Shown: piece after piece, positions 28,600-36,096 of the stretch
Numbering within the stretch: position 1 is the stretch's first letter
How the letters are laid out: every line of letters begins with the position of its first letter
Position numbers and translations under genes: made by a program
The notes under the pieces: model-generated
What the model was told of the DNA's origin: nothing
What the model saw: only the letters and a program-made list of their open reading frames with translations
Database searches by the model: none
NCBI GenBank assembly: GCA_934572535.1
Contig: CAKTLJ010000011.1
Span: forward strand, 1-64,000
Source of the DNA: an uncultured Eubacteriales bacterium
GTDB taxonomy: Bacteria > Bacillota > Clostridia > Oscillospirales > Oscillospiraceae
Length of the DNA: 64,000 bases
Direction of reading: 5' to 3'

Positions 28600-28770
28600 A
28601 AAACGCCCCGCTCTGGCCGTGGGGACCCAATTAAAACCTGCACAAGATGGCAGGTGGGTTGCCTCCGCTGCGCTTCTCTGCTTCCAACTTCCAACCGGAG
28701 GTCGGGAGGCCTGCAATTCACACAACGAGTCAGCGTCCCGTTTTAAAAATGTGGGTTTAAAAGGGTCCGA
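28600..28770 (-). ncRNA. Structured non-coding RNA, probably 6S-like
   Basis: On the minus strand this region folds into one long rod. The outer pair is GGACCC (28768-28763) with GGGTCC (28628-28623), then TTAAA with TTTAA. Further in, GCAGG pairs with CCTGC, then CCTCC with GGAGG, leaving CAACCCA unpaired on one side as a central bubble. An alternative hairpin CCTGC/GCAGG is possible on the 3' side. A rod with a central bubble, about 150-170 nt long and followed by an intrinsic terminator, fits 6S RNA, which traps sigma-A RNA polymerase. No promoter was found just upstream, so it may start within or be processed from the DUF1292 transcript. Small plus-strand open frames across it look spurious. 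Confidence 0.5.
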
Positions 28771-28820
28771 TTCACGCACCGAGCAGGGCGTCGTTTATGA
28801 TGGGATGGAAGAGGGGAGGG

Positions 28821-29114
28821 TCATGCCTCGTCCTCGTCCTCGAAGAGGGTCTTCATAAATTCGGTGTAGACCGCGTCGGTCTCCTCCTCGCTGTCCAGGG
28901 TGGAGAGAAGCTCCTCGCCGTTTTCCTGGATGACCTTCATCAGGATCAGCCCGAGCTCCTCCTCGGCGTCCTCCTCCTGGTCCTCGCTGACAGCGGGGAA
29001 AAAGGCGAGGTAGGTGGTGCCGTTGAACTCGATGGTGTCCAGATGCTCCAGCTCGAATTCGTTTCCGTCCTCGTCGGTCACGGTGATAAAGTTAGCGCCG
29101 TATTCTTCGCTCAT
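28821..29114 (-). CDS. DUF1292 domain protein
   Basis: This small acidic protein (97 residues) has the DUF1292 pattern ITVTDEDGNEFELEHLDTIE, then a hydrophobic strand YLAFFPAV and the closing LMKVIQENGEELLSTL. The family is common in Firmicutes, often encoded near cell-wall or nucleotide genes, and has no known function. The C-terminal third is almost entirely Glu and Asp. ATG 29114 follows AAAGGAG. It has its own promoter, and the downstream RNA gene could share its transcript. Confidence 0.88.
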   Translation of the reverse strand: MSEEYGANFITVTDEDGNEFELEHLDTIEFNGTTYLAFFPAVSEDQEEDAEEELGLILMKVIQENGEELLSTLDSEEETDAVYTEFMKTLFEDEDEA

Positions 29115-29143
29115 GGGATCCGCTCCTTTGTTTAGCTGCCCCT

Positions 29144-29172
29144 ATTTTACCCCCTTGAAAGGAAAAATGCAA
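29144..29172 (-). promoter_or_regulatory. Promoter of the DUF1292 gene
   Basis: On the minus strand TTGCAT (29167-29172), a 17-base spacer, TAAAAT (29144-29149). Confidence 0.65.
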
Positions 29173-29228
29173 GAGAATGAGGCATAAAACTTTCCGTGAA
29201 GTTTCTGTAAAACCTGCGAAATCACGGA

Positions 29229-29256
29229 TAGACAAATGGGAAAGCTGTGGTATAAT
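29229..29256 (+). promoter_or_regulatory. Promoter of the PBP1A gene
   Basis: A perfect TATAAT (29251-29256) has an extended TGG directly before it, and TAGACA (29229-29234) lies 16 bases upstream. The leader of about 90 bases contains a palindromic hairpin CCCCTTGAAC/GTTCAGGGG (29301-29320). Confidence 0.7.
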
Positions 29257-29355
29257 ACGTAAGATAAGCGCAGCGGGCCTTGCCCCGACTGAAGCGAAAC
29301 CCCTTGAACGTTCAGGGGGTACCCTCTCCCACCTATGGACATCGGAGGTGTCAAA

Positions 29356-31680
29356 TTGGAACACAATCGAGAAAGACGAGCCCCGCGAGCAAGGCGCAAG
29401 CCGAAAAAGCGCGGCCGCGCCTTTAAGGTCGTCATGACCATCGTGCTCATTTTCGTCATTACGATGGCAATGCTGGCCTGCATGGCGGCGGCCTACATTA
29501 AAAATGTCATCTTGCCCGAGGCGGACCTGAAGCTGGATGAGTACAACCCCAACCTGACGTCCACTATGCTATACAGGGACCTCGCCACCGGGGACTACGT
29601 GAAGATGCAGGACCTCTACGCAGAGGAAAACCGCGTTTGGGTGCAGATCGACGATATCCCGCAGAATCTGCTGGATGCGGCGGTGGCCATTGAAGATAAG
29701 CGGTTCTACCAGCACCACGGCGTGGACTGGATCCGCACGGCCAAGGCCGTCCTCTGCATGTTTACCGGCGCGGACGTCCAGGGCGGCTCGACCCTGACCC
29801 AGCAGCTCATCAAGAACATCACCACAGAGGACGACGTCACCGTCAAGAGAAAGGTCATGGAGATCTTCCGCGCCCTGGAGTTTGAAAAGAACTACTCCAA
29901 GGAGGATATCCTGACCTGGTACCTGAACTACATCTACCTGGGCCAGCGATGCAACGGCGTCTACACGGCCTCCTATAAGTATTTTGGCAAGCACGTCTCC
30001 GAGCTGAGCCTGGCCGAGTGCGCCAGCCTGATCGGCATCACGAACAACCCCTCCAAGTACGACCCCCTGGGCCACCTGGAGATCGTAGACGAGGAGACCG
30101 GCGAGGTGACCACCTCCCGCGACTTCAACAAGCAGCGGCAGGAGCTGATCCTCAAGGCCATGCTGGAGCAGGACTTCATCACCAAGGAGGAGTACGACGA
30201 GGCCATGGCCGAAGAGCTGAACTTCGACAATGGTAAGGACACCCAGACCAACTCTACCATCTATACCTGGTATGAGGACGCAGTCATCAACCAGGTGCTG
30301 GAGGATATGATGGAGACGTATGACTGGTCGGAGCAATATGCCAAGACCAAGCTCTTCTCCGGCGGTCTGGAGATCTACACCTGCATGAATCCCGACGTGC
30401 AGGCGGCAGTGGATGAGATCTACAACAATCGCGACAGCCTGAACGTTACCTCGGCCTTGGGGCAGCAGATCCAGTCTGCCATCACCGTCGTGGACAATGA
30501 GAGCGGCGACGTGGTGGCCCTGGCCGGTGGCCTGGGCGAGAAGACCACCAGCCGCGGCTGGAGCCGCGCCATCAACTCCCTCCGTCCCCCGGGATCGTCC
30601 ATCAAGCCCCTGTCGGTCTACGCCCCGGCCATCGAGCTGGGCTATGTGACCCCCAGCTCCACCTATGAGGACAGCCCCTATGAGACCAAGAACGGGAAGG
30701 GCTGGCCGGTGAACGCCACCGGCAGATACCAGGGCACGGTCTCCGTGGCCAAGGCGGTCCGGGAGTCCATCAACACCGTGGCGGTCAAGGTCCTGGACGA
30801 TGTGGGCACCCAGACCAGCTATGAGTTCATGCGCGATCGCTTCCGCATCCAGCTGGTGGAGTCCCGCGGCGTGGGCAAGACCAACTACACGGATATCGCC
30901 CTGGCCCCCCTGGCCCTGGGCGGCCTGACCGACGGCGTGAGCACCTATGAGATGGCGGCGGCCTACTCGGTCTTCCCCCGCATGGGCATCTATAAGGAGC
31001 CGCGGCTCTACTCCGTGGTCCTGGACAGAACCTCCCGTGAGGTGGTCCTGGACAACACCCAGGAGGTCGATAAGAACGCCCTCTCCGAGCGCACCTGCTT
31101 CTATATGAACGCGATGCTGCAATCCGTCGTGAACGGGCCCTCCGGTGCGACGGGTACGGCGGCGAACTTTGCCGGTCAGGATATCGCCGGTAAGACCGGT
31201 ACCACCACCTCCCGTAAGGACCTGTGGTTCGTGGGCTACACCCCCTACTATACCGCAGCGGTCTGGACCGGCTATGACCAGCAGGAGCGCCTGGCGCCCG
31301 GCCTGAGAAATCCCTCCACGCTCCTGTGGCAGCAGGTCATGTCGAAGGTCCACGCGAGCCTGCCTTATAAGGAATTCGCCCAGCCCGACAGCAGCCACAT
31401 GAAGGCGGTAACGGTCTGCGCCGTCAGCGGCAAGCTGCCCGGTCCGGCCTGCGCCGGTCACCTGACGACCCAGTACTTCTTCGAGGACGACGTGCCCACC
31501 GGCATCTGCACGGCCCACAAGATCGAGAGGCCCAAGCCGTCCCCGGACGGCGATGGCGAGACCACCACGCCCGGCGGAGGCGGTGAGACGACGGAACCCG
31601 GAGGCGGCGGCACAGAAGGCGGCGAGACCACGACGCCGGAGCCCCCGCCCACCACGGACCCCACGGCCCCAGCGGAATAA
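29356..31680 (+). CDS. Class A penicillin-binding protein (PBP1A type)
   Basis: This bifunctional peptidoglycan synthase of about 774 residues polymerises glycan strands and cross-links peptides outside the membrane. After a basic cytoplasmic tail comes one membrane helix (VVMTIVLIFVITMAMLACMA). The glycosyltransferase domain shows AVAIEDKRFYQHHGVDW and GGSTLTQQLIKN. The transpeptidase domain has Ser414-x-x-Lys (PPGSSIKPL), SIN in RESINTVAV and KTGTT in AGKTGTTTS. The tail is a Gly/Pro/Thr/Glu linker. I prefer TTG 29356, seven bases after a perfect GGAGG, over ATG 29335, which has no Shine-Dalgarno. It is monocistronic. Confidence 0.92.
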   Translation: MEHNRERRAPRARRKPKKRGRAFKVVMTIVLIFVITMAMLACMAAAYIKNVILPEADLKLDEYNPNLTSTMLYRDLATGDYVKMQDLYAEENRVWVQIDDIPQNLLDAAVAIEDKRFYQHHGVDWIRTAKAVLCMFTGADVQGGSTLTQQLIKNITTEDDVTVKRKVMEIFRALEFEKNYSKEDILTWYLNYIYLGQRCNGVYTASYKYFGKHVSELSLAECASLIGITNNPSKYDPLGHLEIVDEETGEVTTSRDFNKQRQELILKAMLEQDFITKEEYDEAMAEELNFDNGKDTQTNSTIYTWYEDAVINQVLEDMMETYDWSEQYAKTKLFSGGLEIYTCMNPDVQAAVDEIYNNRDSLNVTSALGQQIQSAITVVDNESGDVVALAGGLGEKTTSRGWSRAINSLRPPGSSIKPLSVYAPAIELGYVTPSSTYEDSPYETKNGKGWPVNATGRYQGTVSVAKAVRESINTVAVKVLDDVGTQTSYEFMRDRFRIQLVESRGVGKTNYTDIALAPLALGGLTDGVSTYEMAAAYSVFPRMGIYKEPRLYSVVLDRTSREVVLDNTQEVDKNALSERTCFYMNAMLQSVVNGPSGATGTAANFAGQDIAGKTGTTTSRKDLWFVGYTPYYTAAVWTGYDQQERLAPGLRNPSTLLWQQVMSKVHASLPYKEFAQPDSSHMKAVTVCAVSGKLPGPACAGHLTTQYFFEDDVPTGICTAHKIERPKPSPDGDGETTTPGGGGETTEPGGGGTEGGETTTPEPPPTTDPTAPAE

Positions 31681-31690
31681 CGCGTCCCAA

Positions 31691-31727
31691 AAAGCAGGCC
31701 CCAACACCCCGGGGCCTGCTTTTTTTA
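31691..31727 (+). terminator. Terminator of the PBP1A gene
   Basis: A perfect stem AGCAGGCCCC/GGGGCCTGCT is followed by a run of seven T. Confidence 0.93.
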
Positions 31728-31791
31728 CATGATCTGTCGAAAATCGGGCGAGAAAACCGAAGAAAACTGTCGCCCAGGCAAATACTTTTTG

Positions 31792-31820
31792 TTGCCATAC
31801 AGAGACAGAAGTGGTAGAAT
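31792..31820 (+). promoter_or_regulatory. Promoter of the ACT-hom unit
   Basis: TTGCCA (31792-31797), a 17-base spacer ending in TGG, and TAGAAT (31815-31820). Confidence 0.72.
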
Positions 31821-31870
31821 GGTGTTCGTCACAGAAACAAATGGCTGTACAGTGAGGACGGAGGGAACCC

Positions 31871-32311
31871 ATGTCAAAGGCACCAAACTATTATATCGTG
31901 GATGCGGACGCGCTGCCGGAGATCTTCCGCAAGGTGGTGGAAGCCCGTCGCCTCCTGGATACCGGCGAGGCGGAGACCGTGAATCAGGCGGTCCGCGCCA
32001 CCGGGATCAGCCGCAGCGCCTTTTATAAATATAAGGATGCGGTCCGCCCCTTTCAGGACATGCTCCATGGCCGGATCGTCACCTTCCAGATGATCCTCAA
32101 GGACCAGCCGGGCATTCTGTCTCAGGTCCTGAATCTCTTCGCGGACTCCGGGGCCAATATCCTGACCATCAATCAGGGCATACCGGGCAACGGCTGCGCT
32201 GTGGTGACGGCCAACGTGGCGACCTCCGGTCTCCGCGAGACCCTCCAGGAGCTGCTGGAGCACATCGATCGGGCCGAGGGCGTCCTCCGGGCCGAGATCC
32301 TGGCAGGGTGA
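31871..32311 (+). CDS. ACT domain protein (PheB-like)
   Basis: This 146-residue protein has an N-terminal helix-turn-helix-like segment (NQAVRATGISRSAFYKYKDAV, residues about 38-58) and a C-terminal ACT domain starting near FQMILKDQPGILSQVLNLFADSGANIL. ACT domains bind amino acids. The family is often encoded right before homoserine dehydrogenase in Firmicutes, as here with a 59-base gap. A regulatory role in the aspartate-family pathway, perhaps sensing threonine or another product, is an inference. ATG 31871 follows CGGAGGGAA. Confidence 0.85.
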   Translation: MSKAPNYYIVDADALPEIFRKVVEARRLLDTGEAETVNQAVRATGISRSAFYKYKDAVRPFQDMLHGRIVTFQMILKDQPGILSQVLNLFADSGANILTINQGIPGNGCAVVTANVATSGLRETLQELLEHIDRAEGVLRAEILAG

Positions 32312-32370
32312 CGCCTCCCCAATAGATAGGATCAATACTAAGTGGATGATACAAAAAGGATGGCATTTCT

Positions 32371-33564
32371 ATGGTAAAAGTAGCAATTTTAGGCTTTGGC
32401 GTTGTTGGCTCCGGTGTGGCAGAGGTCCTCACCGGCAACGGCGCCGGCATCAGCAAGAAGGCAGATGAGCTCATCGAGCTGAAATATATTCTGGACGTGC
32501 GGGATTTCCCCCAAAGCCCCTTCGCGGAGAACTTCGTCAAGGACTTCGCGGTGATCGAGAAGGACCCCGAGGTCAACGTGGTCGTGGAGACCATCGGCGG
32601 GGTGGGCGCGGCCCTGGACTTCACGGAGCGCGCGCTGAAGGCCGGGAAGAGCGTGGTCAGCTCCAACAAGGAGCTGGTGGCCACCCATGGCCGCCGCCTG
32701 CTGGACCTGGCTGCGGCGCACAACGCGGTCTATCTCTTTGAAGCCAGCGTGGGCGGTGGGATCCCCATCCTGCGTCCCCTGAGTGAGTGCATGGCCGCCA
32801 ACGACATTTTGGAGATCTGCGGCATCCTCAACGGCACGGCCAACTACATCTTCACCCGCATGGTCCAGGACGGGGTCCCCTTCGAAGAGGCCTTGCGGGG
32901 CGCGCAGGCCAACGGCTATGCCGAGCAGAACCCCACGGCCGACGTGGAGGGGATGGACACCTGCCGCAAGCTCTGCATCCTCTCCTCCATCGCCTTCGGC
33001 TGGCATCTCCTGCCGGAGCAGGTCCCCACCACCGGCATCACCAAGATCACCCTGGCCGATGAGGCTTACGCAGCGGCCTGCGGTATGCGCATCAAGCTCC
33101 TGGGCCGCGCCATCGCCCAGGACGACGGCTCCGTCTGCCCCTTCGTTGAGCCGCACTTTGTCAGCCTCCAGGACCCCCTGGGCGGCGTGGAGGACGTGTT
33201 CAACGCCATCAAGGTCAAGGGCGACGCCGTGGGCGACGTGATGTTCTACGGCCGGGGCGCCGGGAAGCTGCCCACCGCCAGCGCGGTGGTGGCCGACGTC
33301 ATTGCCGCCGCGCGGAAGCTGACCCGGGCCGGATACCATCCCTGGCAGCCCAACCGCCCAGACTGCGTCATGTCCAGCGACGAGCTGGCCAGCCGTTGGT
33401 ATGTCCGCCTGGCCGCAGGCGCGCTGCCTGCGGATGAGAAGCTGACCATCGCCCAGGGCGAGGCCGGTGAGAGCGGCTGGCTGACCGAGGCGATGACCCG
33501 CCCCGCGCTCGACGCGCTGCTGGCGGGCCAGGCGGTCCTCTCCGTCATCCGGGTCCTGGACTGA
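32371..33564 (+). CDS. hom: Homoserine dehydrogenase
   Basis: This 397-residue NAD(P)-dependent enzyme reduces aspartate semialdehyde to homoserine on the way to threonine and methionine. The N-terminal dinucleotide fold has VAILGFGVVGSGVAEVL. VVSSNKELVATHG and EASVGGGIPILRPL hold the active site, with NGTANYIFTRM and EQNPTADVEGMD following. The length leaves little room for a separate C-terminal ACT domain, so regulation might fall to the ACT protein encoded just upstream. ATG 32371 follows AAAAAGGATG. Aspartate kinase follows, so the first and third steps of the branch are clustered. Confidence 0.95.
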   Translation: MVKVAILGFGVVGSGVAEVLTGNGAGISKKADELIELKYILDVRDFPQSPFAENFVKDFAVIEKDPEVNVVVETIGGVGAALDFTERALKAGKSVVSSNKELVATHGRRLLDLAAAHNAVYLFEASVGGGIPILRPLSECMAANDILEICGILNGTANYIFTRMVQDGVPFEEALRGAQANGYAEQNPTADVEGMDTCRKLCILSSIAFGWHLLPEQVPTTGITKITLADEAYAAACGMRIKLLGRAIAQDDGSVCPFVEPHFVSLQDPLGGVEDVFNAIKVKGDAVGDVMFYGRGAGKLPTASAVVADVIAAARKLTRAGYHPWQPNRPDCVMSSDELASRWYVRLAAGALPADEKLTIAQGEAGESGWLTEAMTRPALDALLAGQAVLSVIRVLD

Positions 33565-33610
33565 GACCCGGCGCGCCCCGGCAGCATAGGATGAGGGGTA
33601 CTATAGTAAT

Positions 33611-33654
33611 TAGGGAGACAATTGCATCCCTATGGCGCGGATGACCTGCGCCAT
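33611..33654 (+). other. Two hairpins between hom and lysC
   Basis: TAGGGA/TCCCTA (33611-33632) and ATGGCGC/GCGCCAT (33632-33654) are directly adjacent. No T run follows, so these look like leader structures of lysC. The lysine riboswitch core was not found. Confidence 0.5.
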
Positions 33655-33673
33655 ATGTTTGGAGGTATGAAAT

Positions 33674-34888
33674 ATGGGACTGATTGTACAAAAGTTTGGT
33701 GGCTCTTCGCTGGCTACCACCGAGCGCATCCAGAACGTCGCGCGGATCATCACGGGGACCTATAAGCAGGGCAACAACGTGGTGGCCGTCCTCTCCGCCC
33801 AGGGTGACACCACCGATGACCTCATCGAGAAGGCCCGGGAGATCAACCCCAAGGCGTCCCGCCGGGAGATGGATATGCTCCTGTCCACCGGGGAGCAGAT
33901 CTCCTGCTCTCTCTGCGCCATGGCCATCGAGGCCCTGGGCTTTCCGGTGGTCTCCCTGACCGGCTGGCAGGCCGGGGTGCAGACCAACAGCAGCTACAGC
34001 AGCGCCCGGATCAAGAAGGTCCGCACGGAGCGCATCCAGTCTGAGCTGGACCGCAACCACTCCATCGTCATCGTCACCGGCTTCCAGGGCATCAACAAGT
34101 TTGACGACATCACCACGCTGGGGCGCGGCGGGTCCGACACCTCCGCCGTGGCGCTGGCGGCGTCCCTGAAGGCCGACCTCTGCCAGATCTACACCGACGT
34201 GGACGGCGTGTATACGGCCGACCCCCGCCATGTGAAGGGCGCCAGAAAGCTGGAGGAGATCACCTTCGATGAAATGCTGGAGCTGGCCAGCCAGGGCGCG
34301 CAGGTGCTGCACAACCGCTCTGTGGAAATGGCAAAGAAGTATCGTGTGAATTTAGAAGTGCTGTCCAGCTTTAGCGGAAAGCCGGGCACAAAAGTCAAGG
34401 AGGTAGTGAAGACTATGGAGAAGACCCAGATCAGCGGTATCGCGAAGGACAAGAATGTGGCCCGTCTGGCCCTTGTGAACGTGGAGGATAAGCCTGGTAT
34501 CGCCTATCAGGTGTTCTCTCTGCTGGGTCAGAAGGATATCAACGTGGATATCATCCTGCAATCCATGGGCCGCGGCGAGTCCCAGGACATCAGCTTTACC
34601 GTCAAGCGCGACGACGCCGACCAGGCCATGGAGCTGCTGCAAGAGCACAAGGACAGCCTGGGCTTCGAGCGGGTCGATGTGAACAAGGAAGTGGTAAAGG
34701 TCTCCATCGTGGGCGCCGGTATGCTGGAGAATGCGGGCGTGGCGGCCAAGATGTTCGGCGCGCTCTATGAAGCCGACATCAATATCCACATGATCTCCAC
34801 CAGTGAGATCAAGGTCTCCGTCCTGCTGGACGAGAGCAACGCCAACCAGGCAGTCCAGGCCATTCACGACAAATTCTTTGAGGATTAA
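33674..34888 (+). CDS. lysC: Aspartate kinase, with probable internal start for a beta subunit
   Basis: This 404-residue enzyme phosphorylates aspartate as the first step to lysine, threonine and methionine. It opens with IVQKFGGSSLATTERI, then has FQGINKFDDITTLGRGGSDTSA near residue 139 and YTDVDGVYTADPR. The C-terminal third holds two ACT domains (VEDKPGIAYQVFSLLG; VSIVGAGMLENAGVAAKMF). Inside the gene a perfect AAGGAGGT (34397-34404) stands ten bases before Met248. In Bacillus subtilis LysC a separate beta subunit starts at nearly the same place. Codons around this site switch to A/T-rich choices (TTA, AAA, GTA). GGAGGT precedes ATG 33674. Confidence 0.95.
   Translation: MGLIVQKFGGSSLATTERIQNVARIITGTYKQGNNVVAVLSAQGDTTDDLIEKAREINPKASRREMDMLLSTGEQISCSLCAMAIEALGFPVVSLTGWQAGVQTNSSYSSARIKKVRTERIQSELDRNHSIVIVTGFQGINKFDDITTLGRGGSDTSAVALAASLKADLCQIYTDVDGVYTADPRHVKGARKLEEITFDEMLELASQGAQVLHNRSVEMAKKYRVNLEVLSSFSGKPGTKVKEVVKTMEKTQISGIAKDKNVARLALVNVEDKPGIAYQVFSLLGQKDINVDIILQSMGRGESQDISFTVKRDDADQAMELLQEHKDSLGFERVDVNKEVVKVSIVGAGMLENAGVAAKMFGALYEADINIHMISTSEIKVSVLLDESNANQAVQAIHDKFFED
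34397..34888 (+). CDS. Putative aspartate kinase beta subunit from internal start in lysC
   Basis: The element consists of a perfect AAGGAGGT (34397-34404) and, ten bases on, in-frame ATG 34415. It would yield a protein of about 157 residues consisting of the two ACT domains of LysC. Bacillus subtilis aspartokinase II is an alpha2-beta2 enzyme in which beta arises from such an in-frame start around codon 246. Here it is codon 248. This supports the same design, though translation from it is not shown. Confidence 0.6.
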   Translation, partial: KEVVKTMEKTQISGIAKDKNVARLALVNVEDKPGIAYQVFSLLGQKDINVDIILQSMGRGESQDISFTVKRDDADQAMELLQEHKDSLGFERVDVNKEVVKVSIVGAGMLENAGVAAKMFGALYEADINIHMISTSEIKVSVLLDESNANQAVQAIHDKFFED

Positions 34889-34905
34889 AGGAAAATCCTA
34901 TCATA

Positions 34906-34944
34906 AAAAGAGGAGTTGGGCGAATGGCCTGGCTCCTCTTTTTC
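34906..34944 (+). terminator. Terminator of lysC
   Basis: An AAAAAGAGGAG/CTCCTCTTTTT stem with a 17-base loop ends in a T run. Confidence 0.85.
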
Positions 34945-35023
34945 TGCGGAAAACCTTGGTGGAAACGACTAAAAGTGGGGGTGAATGGCAGAATTTTTTT
35001 TTCAGATGCAATACATTCCCATC

Positions 35024-35052
35024 TTGTAATTTGCAGAATCCTTTGTTATAAT
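35024..35052 (+). promoter_or_regulatory. Promoter of the etfBA-bcd operon
   Basis: TTGTAA (35024-35029), a 17-base spacer, and a perfect TATAAT (35047-35052). This leaves a leader of about 205 bases. Confidence 0.78.
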
Positions 35053-35058
35053 ACGACC

Positions 35059-35265
35059 GTAGTGTAATGGATAGGGTATACTTTGTGTGCTCTTCCAGTG
35101 AAACGTCTGCCACCGGGGCACCCACCCGGTCTGGCGTTTACGATAAACCGGCGCGTTCCGTCTCGGCTGGAAAGGGGAGCGGGCTAGCCCGCGAACCGGA
35201 CCGAAGACGGCGGAAACCTGGGATTATCGAAAATAAAACAAATTTTTAATAGGGGGAAATCAGAA
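35059..35265 (+). promoter_or_regulatory. Long structured 5' leader of etfB, type unknown
   Basis: Three nested or adjacent structures are visible. Hairpin A (35102-35139) is built from AAAC/GTTT, GCCA/TGGC and CCGGG/CCCGG with a seven-base loop. A closing stem CGATAA with TTATCG (35141-35146 with 35224-35229), extended by CC/GG, encloses hairpin B. Hairpin B (35158-35210) has CCGTCT/AGACGG, CGG/CCG and CTGG/CCGG, an asymmetric internal loop (AAAGGGGA opposite GAA), then GCGGG/CCCGC capped by CTAG. This is too organised to be chance but matches no riboswitch core I know (FMN, cobalamin, SAM, TPP, lysine, glycine, guanidine were considered). No terminator follows, so control, if any, would act on translation or stability. 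Confidence 0.6.
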
Positions 35266-36075
35266 ATGAACATACTTGTTTGTATCAAGCAAGTGCCGGA
35301 CACGACCATTATCAAGATCGATCCTGTCACTAACACCCTGATGCGTGAGGGCGTTCCCGCCATCGTCAGCCCCTTCGACGCTTATGCAGTCGAAGCTGCT
35401 GCCCGCATCAAGGACAAGGACAAGAACACCAAGATCTTCGTTCTGTCCATGGGTCCCGAGCAGGCTCTGGCCGCTCTGAAGGAGTGTCTGTCTGTCGGCG
35501 GCGACAAGGCATACCTGGTCTCCGACCGCGCTTGCGGCGGTTCCGATACCCTGGCAACCGGCTACATCCTGGCCAACACCATCAAGAAGATCGAAGAGCT
35601 GGAAGGCCTGAAGTTCGACATGCTGATGTTCGGTAAGCAGGCTATCGACGGCGATACCGCTCAGGTCGGTCCTCAGGTCGCTGAGTACCTGGATTATCCC
35701 CAGGTCACCTACGGCTGGGAAGTTTGGCCCACCGAGGATGGCGCCGGTGTCCGCGTGAAGAAGGAGCTGGAGGACGGCTTCGAGATCCTGGAGATGGCTT
35801 GCCCCTGCGCAGTCACCATCACCAAGCCCGACTACGAGCCCCGCTTCCCCACCATCAAGTCCAAGATGGCTGCCAACAAGGCAAAGATCCCCGTTCTCTC
35901 CGCAGCTGACTGCAACCTGGACGTTGAGCAGTCCGGCCTGAAGGGCTCTCCCACCAAGGTTAAGAAGAGCTTCACTCCTCCTCGTAAGGAAGGCGGCCTG
36001 AAGATCAAGGAAGAGACTCCTGAAGAGTCCGCAAAGAAGCTGTATGACCTGCTCAAGGACAAGGGCATTATCTAA
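35266..36075 (+). CDS. etfB: Electron transfer flavoprotein, beta subunit
   Basis: This 269-residue subunit pairs with EtfA. The heterodimer takes electrons from NADH and, with butyryl-CoA dehydrogenase, drives crotonyl-CoA reduction coupled to ferredoxin reduction. The start MNILVCIKQVPDTT and the FGKQAIDGDTAQVGP stretch near residue 124 are typical, as is the closing half with CPCAVTITKPDYEPRFPTIK. GGGGGAAATCAGAA precedes the ATG. Codons favour GCT, GGT, GTT and a few others, suggesting very high expression, in contrast to GCC-rich neighbours. Confidence 0.95.
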   Translation: MNILVCIKQVPDTTIIKIDPVTNTLMREGVPAIVSPFDAYAVEAAARIKDKDKNTKIFVLSMGPEQALAALKECLSVGGDKAYLVSDRACGGSDTLATGYILANTIKKIEELEGLKFDMLMFGKQAIDGDTAQVGPQVAEYLDYPQVTYGWEVWPTEDGAGVRVKKELEDGFEILEMACPCAVTITKPDYEPRFPTIKSKMAANKAKIPVLSAADCNLDVEQSGLKGSPTKVKKSFTPPRKEGGLKIKEETPEESAKKLYDLLKDKGII

Positions 36076-36096
36076 TAGAGGGGAGGACGAAAAACA

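Noticed and set aside
28387-28746. Open frame of 119 codons over the structured RNA
   Set aside because: No ribosome-binding site, no protein family, and the DNA forms extended stems on the opposite strand. Such frames are typical false calls over RNA genes.
33600-33673. Lysine riboswitch before lysC
   Set aside because: The gap of about 100 bases is too short and lacks the five-helix junction and conserved bases; only two simple hairpins are there.
35067-35249. tRNA-like or FMN-riboswitch-like signals in the etfB leader
   Set aside because: GTGTAATGGATAG recalls a tRNA D arm, but no T arm or acceptor follows. AGCCCGCGA recalls the FMN aptamer, but the rest of the conserved FMN core is absent. 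The small open frame here has no Shine-Dalgarno.
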